The notes below the pieces were generated by a model, which saw only the letters and a program-made list of their open reading frames with translations, searched no databases and had not been told where the DNA came from. Positions 12,101-24,100 of a stretch of 64,000 bases of DNA are shown one piece after another. Position numbers and translations under genes: made by a program. Positions within the stretch are counted from its first letter, which is position 1. Each line of letters opens with the position of its first letter. The stretch is taken from contig CAIIXF020000001.1 in the NCBI GenBank assembly GCA_903813345.2, positions 57,524,270-57,588,269 on the forward strand, read 5' to 3'. This stretch comes from Owenia fusiformis (Eukaryota; Annelida; Polychaeta; Sabellida; Oweniidae).

Positions 12101-15100
12101 TTTAAACTGTCACCGCCTGTTAAATTGACACGCATTCCAAGATTACATGGGGATACGCTTAGTTCATTTCAAAAACCTAAGGTTTCTAATCCCCTGCTTC
12201 AAATTAAGCAGGAGACAAAGAACCAAGAAAGTGAGATGAATTTGGTATTTCCCAAAAATGTTGGAAAAAATGTGAGTAGTATAGGTGGAGCATTTGAACC
12301 CCCCAGAGCAGGTGTACCCGGATCCCTAGAAAGGGAAGCCCTAATGGGTGCCTATGGGGGAAAGCCAGCTAAAACAGCTTTTGGAAAGCCTTTTCCAGCC
12401 TATGGAACAGGGGCTTCTGCTAAGCGACGTTTTTCACCTCTCAGTTTGGCTCCCTATTTGAAACCAGATTTGGGGTCCAGTAGTCAAAGATTTGCAAAGC
12501 CTAAAAATGAATTAGATGGTATTCAATTCTTACCTCAGTCCACTGCATTGAAAAAACAGAGTGATGAATTGTTTAAGTCATCACTATCAAAGCCTCCAGA
12601 TGTTCAAACGCCTTATCATGGTTACACTAGTCAGCAGTCCAGCCGATTAACACAATCATTTGTTAAAGCATCTGCTACTGGTCCAGGCTTTTTGTCATCT
12701 ACTAGGGCTTATACTGCTGGTAGATCTGAAAGTCATGATGGCTTCTCTGATTCAGGCAAGAGTCGACAATCATTCCATACTCCTTCCCAATCACCAAGAT
12801 TGAAGCCTTCCAGCCACTCTAGTGTTTCTAGTTCTGAGCACAGATCTAAAAGCCTTGGCTATTTGAGTGCTGCTAGCATTAATCAGCAGTCTAAAGTCCA
12901 TGAAGCCACAGAGTATGATTCATATTCTGAGACTCGATCATGGATTGATGCTCAAATACCCCATGCTAATCAACCCCTACAGAGAACTTTAGATAGACCC
13001 TCTGTAGGTAGAGGCCGTGCTCTAACTAGACAATTGAGAACTAGGCAGAAGCTTTCATTGTCTCCGGTGAGGGGGTCTGGGAAGAGAATCAAGTCTTCTA
13101 AACTGCCACAAACACTCCATTCTCAAGCTGATATGCTAACATCTGCTGAGTCAGATTCTGATTATTCTGTTTTTGACAGAAAAAGCAGACATAGTCAGGC
13201 AAAGTATCGACAGAGGTCTGATCATTTTATGAGTGACACTGACGATTATACTACAGCTTTTGATGAGGTTGAACCAAGCACTAGATCTCAAAAGAAGAAT
13301 CAATCCGTAGTAAAGCCTTCTTATCCAAGCTTTATCAGGAAAAACAAGCGATCTACTGCATTGCCCAGACTACCCAGTTCTGATTCTTCTAGTGAGATTT
13401 CAGCCAAGCCTGATAGTCCAATTAAAGCCCCTGTATCTTCCAGAAAAGACATGAAGCCACCCACTTTCAATGGAAAGTGTAGCCTTTCTGCCTTTTTGAC
13501 ACAATTCCGTCTTGTTTCTAAGTTAAATAAGTGGACAGATGAAGAATCTTCTATCTATATGGTAAGAAGCCTAGAAGGGGAAGCAGCTAATGCATTGGAT
13601 GATCTCGATGAAGATGATCAGCCATCTTTGGAGAGTATAATCAGTGCTTTACAAATTAATTATGAGCCTCCCCAGCAGGGAGATAATGCCCGAGCTATAT
13701 TGAAAACAAAATTACGAAAGCCTGATGAACCATTGGAACAATTAGCTCATGATATAAGAAAATTATCGCGCAAAGCATTTGGTATGTTGGGTATGCCTAA
13801 AAAAGGTATTGAGAATGCAGCCAAACAAGCCTTTATTGATGCATTGAATGATGTTGACTTAGAGTCCAAAATCTCCTTCGCCAATCCCTCCACACTCAAT
13901 GAAGCCTTAACTCTTGCTCTCCAACACGAATCCTTCTTTAGAGGGAGGAGAAGGAGACTACAGAGTTACAAGGATCCAACGGTTAGGGTCACACAGACTA
14001 CAAACCAGAGTGCTTCCATTGTACCTCCTTCACCTTCCCATGAAGAGGTTTCAAAAATGATTGAGAGAAAAATGAAGGAATCATTGGACAAAAAGTCTAC
14101 ACATACCCATAAACCCAAGAAATATGCCACATATTGTAAGATTTGTGACACTACTGAGCATTCCATTTTTGATTGTGAGAAACGCCATCCTAGCTCCAAG
14201 GTCCCTGGGGCTAGGGTGTGTTTCTACTGTGGGGAAGACCACAGAATCAGCCAATGTCCTGCCCTTAAAGGGAATTCTGGACAATCGGAAAACTAACTTG
14301 TGCTGAGTCGGTGGGTCACGATTCAGCATCTAAGCCACAACGACCCACCAGCTCTATAAATCCTAGTGGCTACAATGGCTTGTGTCTAGAACTGAAATTC
14401 AAACACCTTACAGTTCCCGCTCTTATTGACTCGGGATCTCAAGGAAGTTTAATATCAGAGAGAACAGCCAAATGCCTTGGTAAATCAATCACCTATGAAC
14501 AAGGTGAGAATCTGCCAAATGTAATCATGGCTGATGGAAGTCGCTCTCCTGCCTTAGGCAGAGTAAGATGTGATTTTCAGCTCGGAGACACAAAGTTTTT
14601 CCATGTTTTTCTAGTAGCTCCACTGTCATGTGCTGCCATATTGGGCTTTGATTTTCTTGAAGCTCATTGTGGAGTACTTAGTGTTCGTGAAGCAACTTTG
14701 AAACTGAATGGTGACTTCTATGACTGTGTCCTAGAAAGTACAGTCAATTCCTATTGTAAGATTGAAATGTGTGACACTGTGTCCATTCCCCCTTTGAGTG
14801 AAATTGTTGTCCCTGGGAAGACACAATGTGTCTGGGGTGAAACACCACTTGTGATAGGTGAAAATCCCATTGACCCTGATCTTGACACCACTATTCTGAT
14901 TGCTAGAACTTTAGTTAATCCAAGCAATCCCTTTATACCTATACGTATTGCAAATGTTGGCTTGCAGCCTGTAGAGTTGCATAAAGGTAGACCAATTGCC
15001 ATTGGCGAGCCTGTGTATGACGAACTTCCTGTTTCATCAGTGCAGTATCATGCAAAGCCAAGTGATAAAAATACGTCTGATATCCCCACTAAAGCCCCTG

Positions 15101-18100
15101 CTAGCTCAACTTTCCGGAACACTTGTGAGGCTAAAATGGCTACTGAGAGGGATACAACTTCCCCCCTAAATTTGAATGATACTACTAACAAGGGCCCGAC
15201 TGTTTTACAAAGTATCACTCATCCTGCTCAGTCAATGGAATCAACAGGTAACTCCAAACCTGATCTTGAAACCTGTTCCATTGAAAATGAATGTAATTCA
15301 ACACCAACCTTGACTTCTGCAGTAGAAGAGAAAGCTGTTTTAATTGAATCAGTCCCAGAACACATACAGGGCTTACTTGCTGAAAGTATAGAATCCCTAA
15401 CTTTTTCTGAAGCTGAACGAGTTAAAACATTCCTCTTTGAAAATCTTGATTTGTTTGCCAAGTCAAAATTTGACATTGGTCGAACTGATATGGTACAACA
15501 CCATATTGACACTGGCGAGTCAAAGCCCATAAAACAGGCTCCCAGAAGAATTCCTCATTCCAAACAAGACGAAGCCAAAGAAATCATAACTGATCTTCTT
15601 GATAAGGGTTTTACACGTCCTTCTAAGAGCCCCTGGGCTGCACCAATTGTGTTGGTACCCAAGAAGGATGGATCTTTGCGTTTCTGTGTCGATTACCGCC
15701 AATTAAATCAGGTTACTGTCAAGGACGCCTATCCTCTGCCAAGGATAGACGATACCTTAGACAGTCTCAAGGGTGCTAAATACTTTAGTACCCTTGATTT
15801 GGCAAGTGGCTATTGGCAGATAGCTATGCAGGACACAGATGCGCCAAAGACTGCCTTCACCACACCATGGGGTCTCTATGAATTCACAGTTATGCCCTTC
15901 GGGCTTTCCAATGCTCCTGCTACTTTTCAGAGAATGATGAATGTAGCACTTTCTGGGTTGAATACTGATATATGCATGGTCTATTTAGATGACATAATCA
16001 TTCACAGCTCCTCTGTAGAGGAACATTTAGACAGGCTTTCCCAAGTATTTGGCCGTCTGAGAGATGCCAACTTGAAACTATCCCCGAAGAAGTGTCACTT
16101 ATTCAAATCCAAGGTTTCCTACTTGGGCCATGTGGTTTCTGAAAAAGGCATTTCAATAGATCCTGATAAATTTGCTGTAGTCCGAGATTGGACAATTCCA
16201 AGAACTGTCAGACATGTTAGAGCTTTTCTTGGTCACTGTTCTTATTACAGAAAGTTTATCCCCAATTTTGCTGGTGTGGCAGAGCCCCTTACTAGGCTAA
16301 CAGACAAGGGGGCAATATTTCGCTGGTGTGAGAAATGCAATGAAGCTTTTGAAACCCTTAAACGCTTGTTCCTCAATGCTGCAACACTTGAATACCCAGA
16401 TCTATCAAAAGAATTGATATTAGACACTGATGCCAGTGCCTGCAGATCTGGGGCAGTATTATCTCAAGTAGTTGATGAACAAGAAAAGGTAATTCAGAAC
16501 TTTAGTAAAACTCACTCAAAGTGTGAAAGAAATTATTGTGCTACCCGCATGGAACTTTTAGCAATAGTAAAAGCCATCAAACATTTCCATCATTATCTGT
16601 ATGGCACACATTTTACTATTCGAACTGACCACAGTGCTCTGACTTGGTTGTTTAGATTCCAAAACCCTGAAGGCCAGCTTGCCAGATGGCTTGAGTTTCT
16701 TAGCCAGTATGACTTTACCATAAAGCATAGACCTGGTAAGAAACACTTGAACGCTGATGCCATGTCAAGAATTCCATGCAGTGACTGTCGATATTGTGAC
16801 CGCCAAGTGGCTCTTGGTCGTGTTCCAGTCACCAAGGAATCTATTATTCCAAACTCCACTGTACAACCTGTGAAGATCTCTCTTCCAGAACAAGTGGAAA
16901 TCTTAGCTAACCATTTACAAAATGATATTCCCCAACAAAGTGAATCCCCTGAGAATTCCTATCCATCTGAAGTTCAAATCAATAGGCTAAGCTTTCATTT
17001 GAACCTTGTCTCAGAGCCAATGATCCGAGTGATCAAAGCAGATGCAAAGGGGAACACCCCAGCTCCTGATACACCCATTTCGGGATGTAATTGGATGCCT
17101 GGGGTTACCCAAACTGAATGGGAGAAAACTGTTAATGAGGACCCTGAAATATCCACTCTTACACACTGGCTTGCCAGTGGAAAGAGACCAGTCTGGGCTG
17201 ATATCAGTAATAAGTCCCCCCTCTTGAAACAGTATTGGTCCCAATGGGATCGATTTAAATTGGAGAATGGGGTAGTATACCGAAAATGGGTACACACTGA
17301 TACTCAGTTTGAAGACTGGCAGCTGGTTATTCCAAAGCTCCTTAGAAGCCAAGTGCTAATGGCTTTACACAATACCTTAGACACTGGTCACCTTGGTGTA
17401 TCAAAAACCATCAACAGACTCCGCCCAAGATATTATTGGGTAGGTTTTAAAGGAGATGTTGCCAAATTTGTTTCTGAATGCCAACAGTGTCAGAAACGGA
17501 AATCTCCCCCTCAACGTACTAAAGGCCCCATGAAAGTCTACAATGTTGGTGCTCCTTTGGAACGCATTGCAGTAGATATTTTGGGACCCCTCCCTCAATC
17601 TGAGGAAGGCTTTAAGTATGTCCTGGTAGTGGAAGACTACTTCACAAAATTCCCCGAAATTTTACCCATGCCAAACCAGGAGGCAGCCACTGTGGCTAAT
17701 TCACTGATGTGCGAATTTTTCTGTAGATATGGTTCACCCTTGCAGCTCCATTCTGACCAGGGGTCACAATTTGAATCAAAGCTCTTCCAAGAGCTGTGCA
17801 AGATCTTGCACATTGATAAGACTAGAACGACGCCGTACCATCCCCAGTCGGATGGTATGGTGGAGCGTTCTAACCAAACCATTGAAGCTATGTTATCGAA
17901 AATTGTGTCTAGCCATCACAGAGACTGGCCTGATTATCTGCCATTTGTAGCTTCAGCAATTCGTACTGCTGTACATGAGACCACCAAGTTTTCACCTGCT
18001 GAATTAATGTTTGGAAGAACTCCCTTCCTAGCAGCCGATTTAGTACTAGGCCCCCCTCCCTGTCCAGAAAAAGGGGTGTCCCAAGATCCTATCCATACTA

Positions 18101-21100
18101 CTTACTGTAACCAACTAAGGGACAAACTTTTAGTGGTACATGAAGCTGCTCGTGATCACATTGACTCAGCAAGTCAAAAGTATAAGAGGATTTATGACAT
18201 CAAGTCAAAGAATCCTCTGTATAAGCCCAATGACTTGGTCTGGGTCCATATCCCAGTGAATAAAGTTGGTCAAACACCAAAATTTGCAAATAACTGGCAT
18301 GGTCCTTACCTTGTGATTGACCGACTAGATGATTTGCGCTATCTGATTGACACTAAAGGGAAATCCAAAGTAATTCATTCGAACCGCCTAAAGCGATTCC
18401 TGGGGGATCCTCCCCCAGAGTTTCAAAATTCCGCAGAGCCCGAATACGCGCCACATGATCAAAATTCTCCTGAAATTGATCTTGAATTTAAAGATTCAGT
18501 CTCAGAAATTGATCCCAGTGCCAGACCCAAGCGGCGTCAGAAACAGCCCGCTTGGTTGTCTGGTTATGAAATGTACTAGTAGCTCTTGGCATGCACTTCC
18601 TCCAACAAATCTTCATCCTACTTTACCTTTTCCTTACTCCACTAACCTCACTGTTATTAACTATCCTCACCATTATATGATACTGATTATATGACTCTTT
18701 ATCCTCTAAGGAGATAGTGATTGAGGTTCATTTTAGAGTTTACATATATCATATTAAAGTAATGATAATAACCATGTTTAAATCATGCCCACTGCTTTTG
18801 AAGCCTATTGGTAATCCACTCTTTCTGTGTATTTCCAGGGCTCTGAATATGTGTGCACATTCACGTTGGAAAACATCGTCTGTGGAGCTACGTTCAGACA
18901 GCGTGTAAAGCTGGAGGAACATGAGAGAGTATTCCATAGAATCCCTCACAAAGTTTGGCACTGTTTACAGTGTCCAGACAGGTCCTTTGGCAGTTTAGCT
19001 AAGCTGAACAAACATACAAGAAACTGCCATTCAGTTAGATTTTTCTGCCCTGAAAGTGGATGCAATTTCAATAGACCAGCCCATTGTAAGAATAATATTG
19101 AACGACACATAGCCACCCATATGCGACCTTCCCAGGCACTTCCATCACACACCATTACCTCTAGGGATTTGCCACCCACACCAACCACGCCCACAGCTAA
19201 TATCCCTAGCTTATTTGATGTAGTATTAATGCCTCCCAGTACTAGTGAACCCAAGGTGACGTGGGTAAATGAGCTTGACACCTTGGCTAGGGATCCTTCC
19301 ACCTCATCTACCTTCATGGATGAATCCCTATTAGGTATCATACCAGAGGATTTGTTTAAAGGCATGGAATGGGATAACATAGCTAGACTGTCCCCACTAA
19401 GGAGTGATGTGTCAAGCGATGGAACAGAATACTACCAGCATTCCCAAATCCTGCCCCTCTCTCCTTCCCAAAGTTCACCTGAAAAGACAACTACCCCTCC
19501 CACCTCACCTCTAAATGAAGGGTCTGGATCCCAAGAGCAGGGTACTCCAGGCGCCAACAGTCAAATCCTATCTCCGCACACACCCATGAAACCTTTCACC
19601 ATTCCCAAGAAGTCTAAAACTACAGGCACCTCTAAACAGAAAAACAAACCCCCTGTGAAGTCCAAACACAGAGGCACTTCAAAGTCCAAGGCTAAGTCTA
19701 AAGAATCTTCAAAGAAGAAATCAAAGGACTCCCTAAAACGTAAACTTTCCAAGAAGCCTCTACGTGCTAAAGTAAAAGCTATGAAGAAGAATTGGGATAC
19801 ACTATTGAATGTTGATGCTCTTGACGAAGAGCTATGTCAGTCAAGTTCTAGTACATCTTCAAAATCTCCTAAAACACCCCCTAAGACCCCCTCGTGGAAA
19901 GTGCTCACACCAAAAGAGGACACTGAGACAGTTCTTAATCCTGCCACTCCTGTCTCCCCAATCAAGATTGTGGTGTGCTCAAAATCTGAGACTCCTGCCT
20001 CCAAGGCTCCAGCTACAAATTCCAATGTAGTGCAAGAGGAGAGCCAAACAGAACCCTTGAACTTAGTATTGGACCTTTCCATAAGAAGAACCGCCACGCC
20101 TACAACTTCAACCCAAAAACAGAAGACATTGGATTGTTGGTTAAAGCAATAGACTATACAACGACTTACAACAACAAAAAGAAACTATGTATAGCATTTG
20201 CTCATATTCACAAACCAGTGAAACATTATCAGTGATACCATATATATCTATGATAACCAGTGACTAACCAGTGACAATATTGGATTATAACAGTGCTACA
20301 TTGCTTACCTATTATAACACTAATAGCAATGAATAAACTACAAGCAACAACATCAACTTGCCAGGTGATACTCCAACCAGATTACAAGTGCAGCAGAACT
20401 ACAATGCAGTGACAATATACTTATTATGTTTATCAATGGTGCTACCACTATATATATAAGTATATATTGAAAATCTCATAAACACTTATTACAACCAGAC
20501 TAAAAGTGCAATAGAACTACAATAAATGACATTATGTTTATTAGGTTTATAAACAGTGCTATCACTATAAAAAAAGGTATATGTGAAATACCTCATGAAC
20601 ACTTATTAAGTTAGAAAATACATTACAAATAGTGTCAGAGTAACACAACTGTATTGCGTGATATTAAAGTGCAAAGATAATGGATATTATCATTCTTTTT
20701 GTATATATGTACATATGTTAAACTATATTATATTTTACAGATAATAGATCTGAGTTGCTGATTGTATAATGCTCAATAATTCCAGGAAGGTTCCTTTTAA
20801 TGCATAATCAATAATTTTCACTAGTCTCAGGAACCAAATAGTAGATGTTGTACAGTATTTATATTTTGAAAAGTATTTTTAAAGCATTTTGAAGCCTTGT
20901 GGTATTTTTATATACTTTAATACAGTATTACCAATGGTACTTAGTTGGTACTTAGTCAGAGTGACAATGATAACCCATTAAATTGGGTGATTGTTTTTAT
21001 AGTTTTGTAGCATCTATGTACTGGTATTTAAGAGTTCGAGGTCGAACTCATTTTAAATAGGAGGCAATGTGACGATCTTGCACTTCGTTTCCACTCTTGT

Positions 21101-24100
21101 CAGTTGGTTGATTTGAGAGATCGCCACTTTGTTAACTTATACTCACATTTTAAATGATATCGCAATTCTCCATATATCAGAGTTTAACCATTTTCTTTCA
21201 AAATTTCAAATTAAATGTTTTTGTTATTGCCGCCATATTGGATGCACTTTGACCTTTGGTTCTGGGAAATAGTTCCTCTTTCAACACGTTATTACTCAAG
21301 TATTTCACTCTATTTCATGTGTTAAACCTCATGTTTATTTATATTATTACCCTATATTTGGGTATTTTAACTTCAATCACTCTTAACTTAGCTTTAAACA
21401 GAGGAACTATATTCTCCAGCCCCAAACTAGCGCAATTAGGTAAGCGCATAAATATTTTACATGGTGCGAATCCGAGCTTCTTCTGGCGAGTCGATATTTT
21501 GAATTCTCCGTCTTTTGGATATTTTACAAGATACTCAAACTCTGGATATAACTACTGGATATATATACCGCTGATTACATTATGGAGAGTCGCGATACAG
21601 GCACAGGCCAGGTAATTGCATTTATTTAGGTTGCTCAAGATTGTCGAAACTTGCTGGGTTATTTCACTGATTTTACTATTCGATCATTCAAACTCAACTT
21701 TATACAAGAATTTGACACTATTTGTAGCGCATTTATTGTTATGAATCCTTATTAGAGTATTGTGGACCAATTTAACTACGTTTTCGCAGCCCATCGGGAA
21801 CGAAAACTTCAATTTAACACAGGGTCATTGAGGTCACTTGCCAAGCCTATGAAGCCCGTGAAGCCTTTTGGGCTGTAATTGACTTCCCTGGTACTGACCT
21901 ACCCCCTCCCACACTTACATGTCAATACTCTAAGTGGGCTACATATTGGTGTTTTCATTTGACTTAATGCATTCATATTATACTTAACGGCCTATACTTA
22001 AAGTTCTACCAATTTTTCTGGACACACTTGTTGTATTAAACGTGCTCCGATCAGCTGATCAGTGTTATTGTTTAAGGTCAAGTTTCAGCAAAAAGTAGTT
22101 CTCACTTTTGGCTTCTGTATGTGAAAACCAGCGGTGTTTCAAACTTGAGTGTACACATGCATTCCATTGCCAGTAACTGTTAGTGACTTGTAACATTGTG
22201 AACTTGTTAATTTATTACAGTAGAATAGATTTGTTTTTATACATTTTTATAAAGATCCCTTTACACGCCAGAGTTTGTTTATTTCTTGGTAAAGCTTAGA
22301 TGGTAGTTATTCCTAGCTAGATCATTCACAATCCCCCTCCCGTTGTATTGGAATTCAAATTCAAATTATTGACAGAAGCCCATTTGTAGCCAGCTGGTTA
22401 TTTATGAACAGACACTTCAACTGTAAATTGTCTTTACAGATACTTATTAGGTTGTTTCACGTCTGATTTCTCTAATGCCATGGCTTTACAAAATGCACAC
22501 TTTTGTTTCCACTGCACTAATTTCTCACCTAACCTAATATATCTACTCTGTGGCCATTACATCTGCTTGTATTGCAAAATCTTACTGACATTGACTGACC
22601 CCCAACATTACCCTGAGCAAGAGATTTGTGCATGTACTTTCTGCATAGACCAGTGGAAAACAGATGACACTTGTTGTCCAATTTGTTTCGCAGAGGTCTC
22701 CTATAAAGGTCAATCGCACGCCTGTCCAGGTAGTTAATTATTTGCTCACATGGTAATTGGGGCATTGTCACACAAGATTTGCAACGTTCTTAATTTTCCT
22801 GATTGCTCAGCCTGATTACCCTACATATTATTTACCAACATATTACAGTGAAATCTGTCTTTGATCCACTATATATCATCTGATTACAGTGAAACTTGCA
22901 ATATCAAACACCTCTTGTTATCACATACACCAATGTGTCCATATGAAGTCACGCATTTATAATGAACACCTTTCTATGGTGAACATATTCTTGTGACTTC
23001 ATAAGTGTTCAATTCCCACGAGTTTCACTGTGCTCAGAAAATCTTTAACCAGACTAATCAGCTGATTTCTGACATAGTGTTCTTAATAAAGCCCCTGTAA
23101 ATGGCTTTCCTGTTCAACTAACCCCTCCCACTTTGAATTGACAACCCTAACCATTGCAATCTAGCACATGCAGTACATGTTCTTAATAAAGCCCCTGTAA
23201 ATGGCTTTCCTGTTCAACTAACCCCTCCCACTTTGAATTGACAACCCTAATAATTGCAATCTAGTACATGCAGCACATGTTCTTAATCCAGCCCCTGTAA
23301 ATGGCTTTTCTGTTCAATTAACCCCTCCCACTTTGAATTGAAAACATTAACAATTGCAATCTAGTACATGCAATATCTATTATTTGAGACATCAAATATA
23401 ACTTCCTTTTCTGTCCGATTCCCAATCACGCTACCACATACGGGTCGTGACATACATATTACAGGCTCTGTGGAATTGATATTTGGTATCAAATACTTCC
23501 TTTTGTTGAGATGAAAAGCTGTGCATCATACATGTATGTGTGATATTCCAGGAAGTCCTTTCGTGTAATTTCATTGTCTTTGTCTATTTCCAGTTACACC
23601 AGCTCAAAGCTTGAGATAAATAACACATCTCTGGAGATATGGGCCTTGCATAGCGCTTCATCAAGTATGTTCCCTTACATGGAGAGTATAAGATTTTAGT
23701 AAATACCCTACTCATTGATGTCTAAGATTTTACTACTACAAAAATAATATGATAAAGTAGGATAAACTTTGCAACCTGTTTTCGAATTAGAAATAATGTT
23801 GTAAACTTCTATTTTATTACCTACCTTGGAGAAATTGCATCCTTTTCTTGGTTAACAACCGGTGTATGACGTATATGATCTTACTTTTCTTTTAGCAATA
23901 ACTAGAATATTATTAATAAATGGAGTGTTCATTTTCAGAGAACTTCAAATTTTTTCTTGATATTTTCAGCTGACTTTGATCTGACGGGGCAAATTGTGTG
24001 GCCAGCTTGTAGGGTATGTACTTCTTTTTATAGGCAACATATTTTGTTCACTAAACATTTATGATTAATTTGAGTGTTTCTATCTATTAAGTCAGAACTT

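Larger units (their letters stand above)
20153..21067 (+). other. Element 3' non-coding region
   Basis: About 0.9 kb without a credible ORF between the third ORF and the 3' LTR. It includes two imperfect ~118-bp repeats, starting at 20374 and 20492 (CAACCAGA...AGTGCA), a hairpin at 21032-21049 and the polypurine tract. Confidence 0.7.
9350..23452 (+). mobile_element. Intact 14.1-kb Ty3/gypsy-type (Metaviridae) LTR retrotransposon with accessory ORFs
   Basis: LTRs at 9350-11732 and 21068-23452 both begin TGTGACGATC and end GTCGTGACA. The 4-bp target duplication TACA is at 9346-9349 and 23453-23456. The internal region runs gag (11846), pol (14293), then a zinc-finger ORF (18839). The pol order PR-RT-RNaseH-IN places it in the Ty3/gypsy group. 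A GPY/F-like C-terminus is present and no chromodomain is seen. All long ORFs are open and the LTRs differ by a single TA indel, so the copy is young and possibly active. It lies in sense orientation in a methyltransferase intron. Its length is well above the 5-8 kb usual for the group, because of long LTRs, a long gag N-terminus and the extra ORF. Confidence 0.95.
21068..23452 (+). repeat. 3' LTR (2385 bp)
   Basis: Same sequence as 9350-11732 apart from an extra TA in the tract near 21560-21570. Equivalent positions after that point are offset by 11,720: RING ORF 22480-22737, tandem repeats 23078-23372. The extra TA shifts the leader ORF, which stops at 21613-21615. Confidence 0.97.

Noticed and set aside
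18815-20152. Envelope glycoprotein interpretation of the third ORF
   Set aside because: No signal peptide, cleavage site or membrane anchor; the sequence is zinc-finger and Lys-rich.
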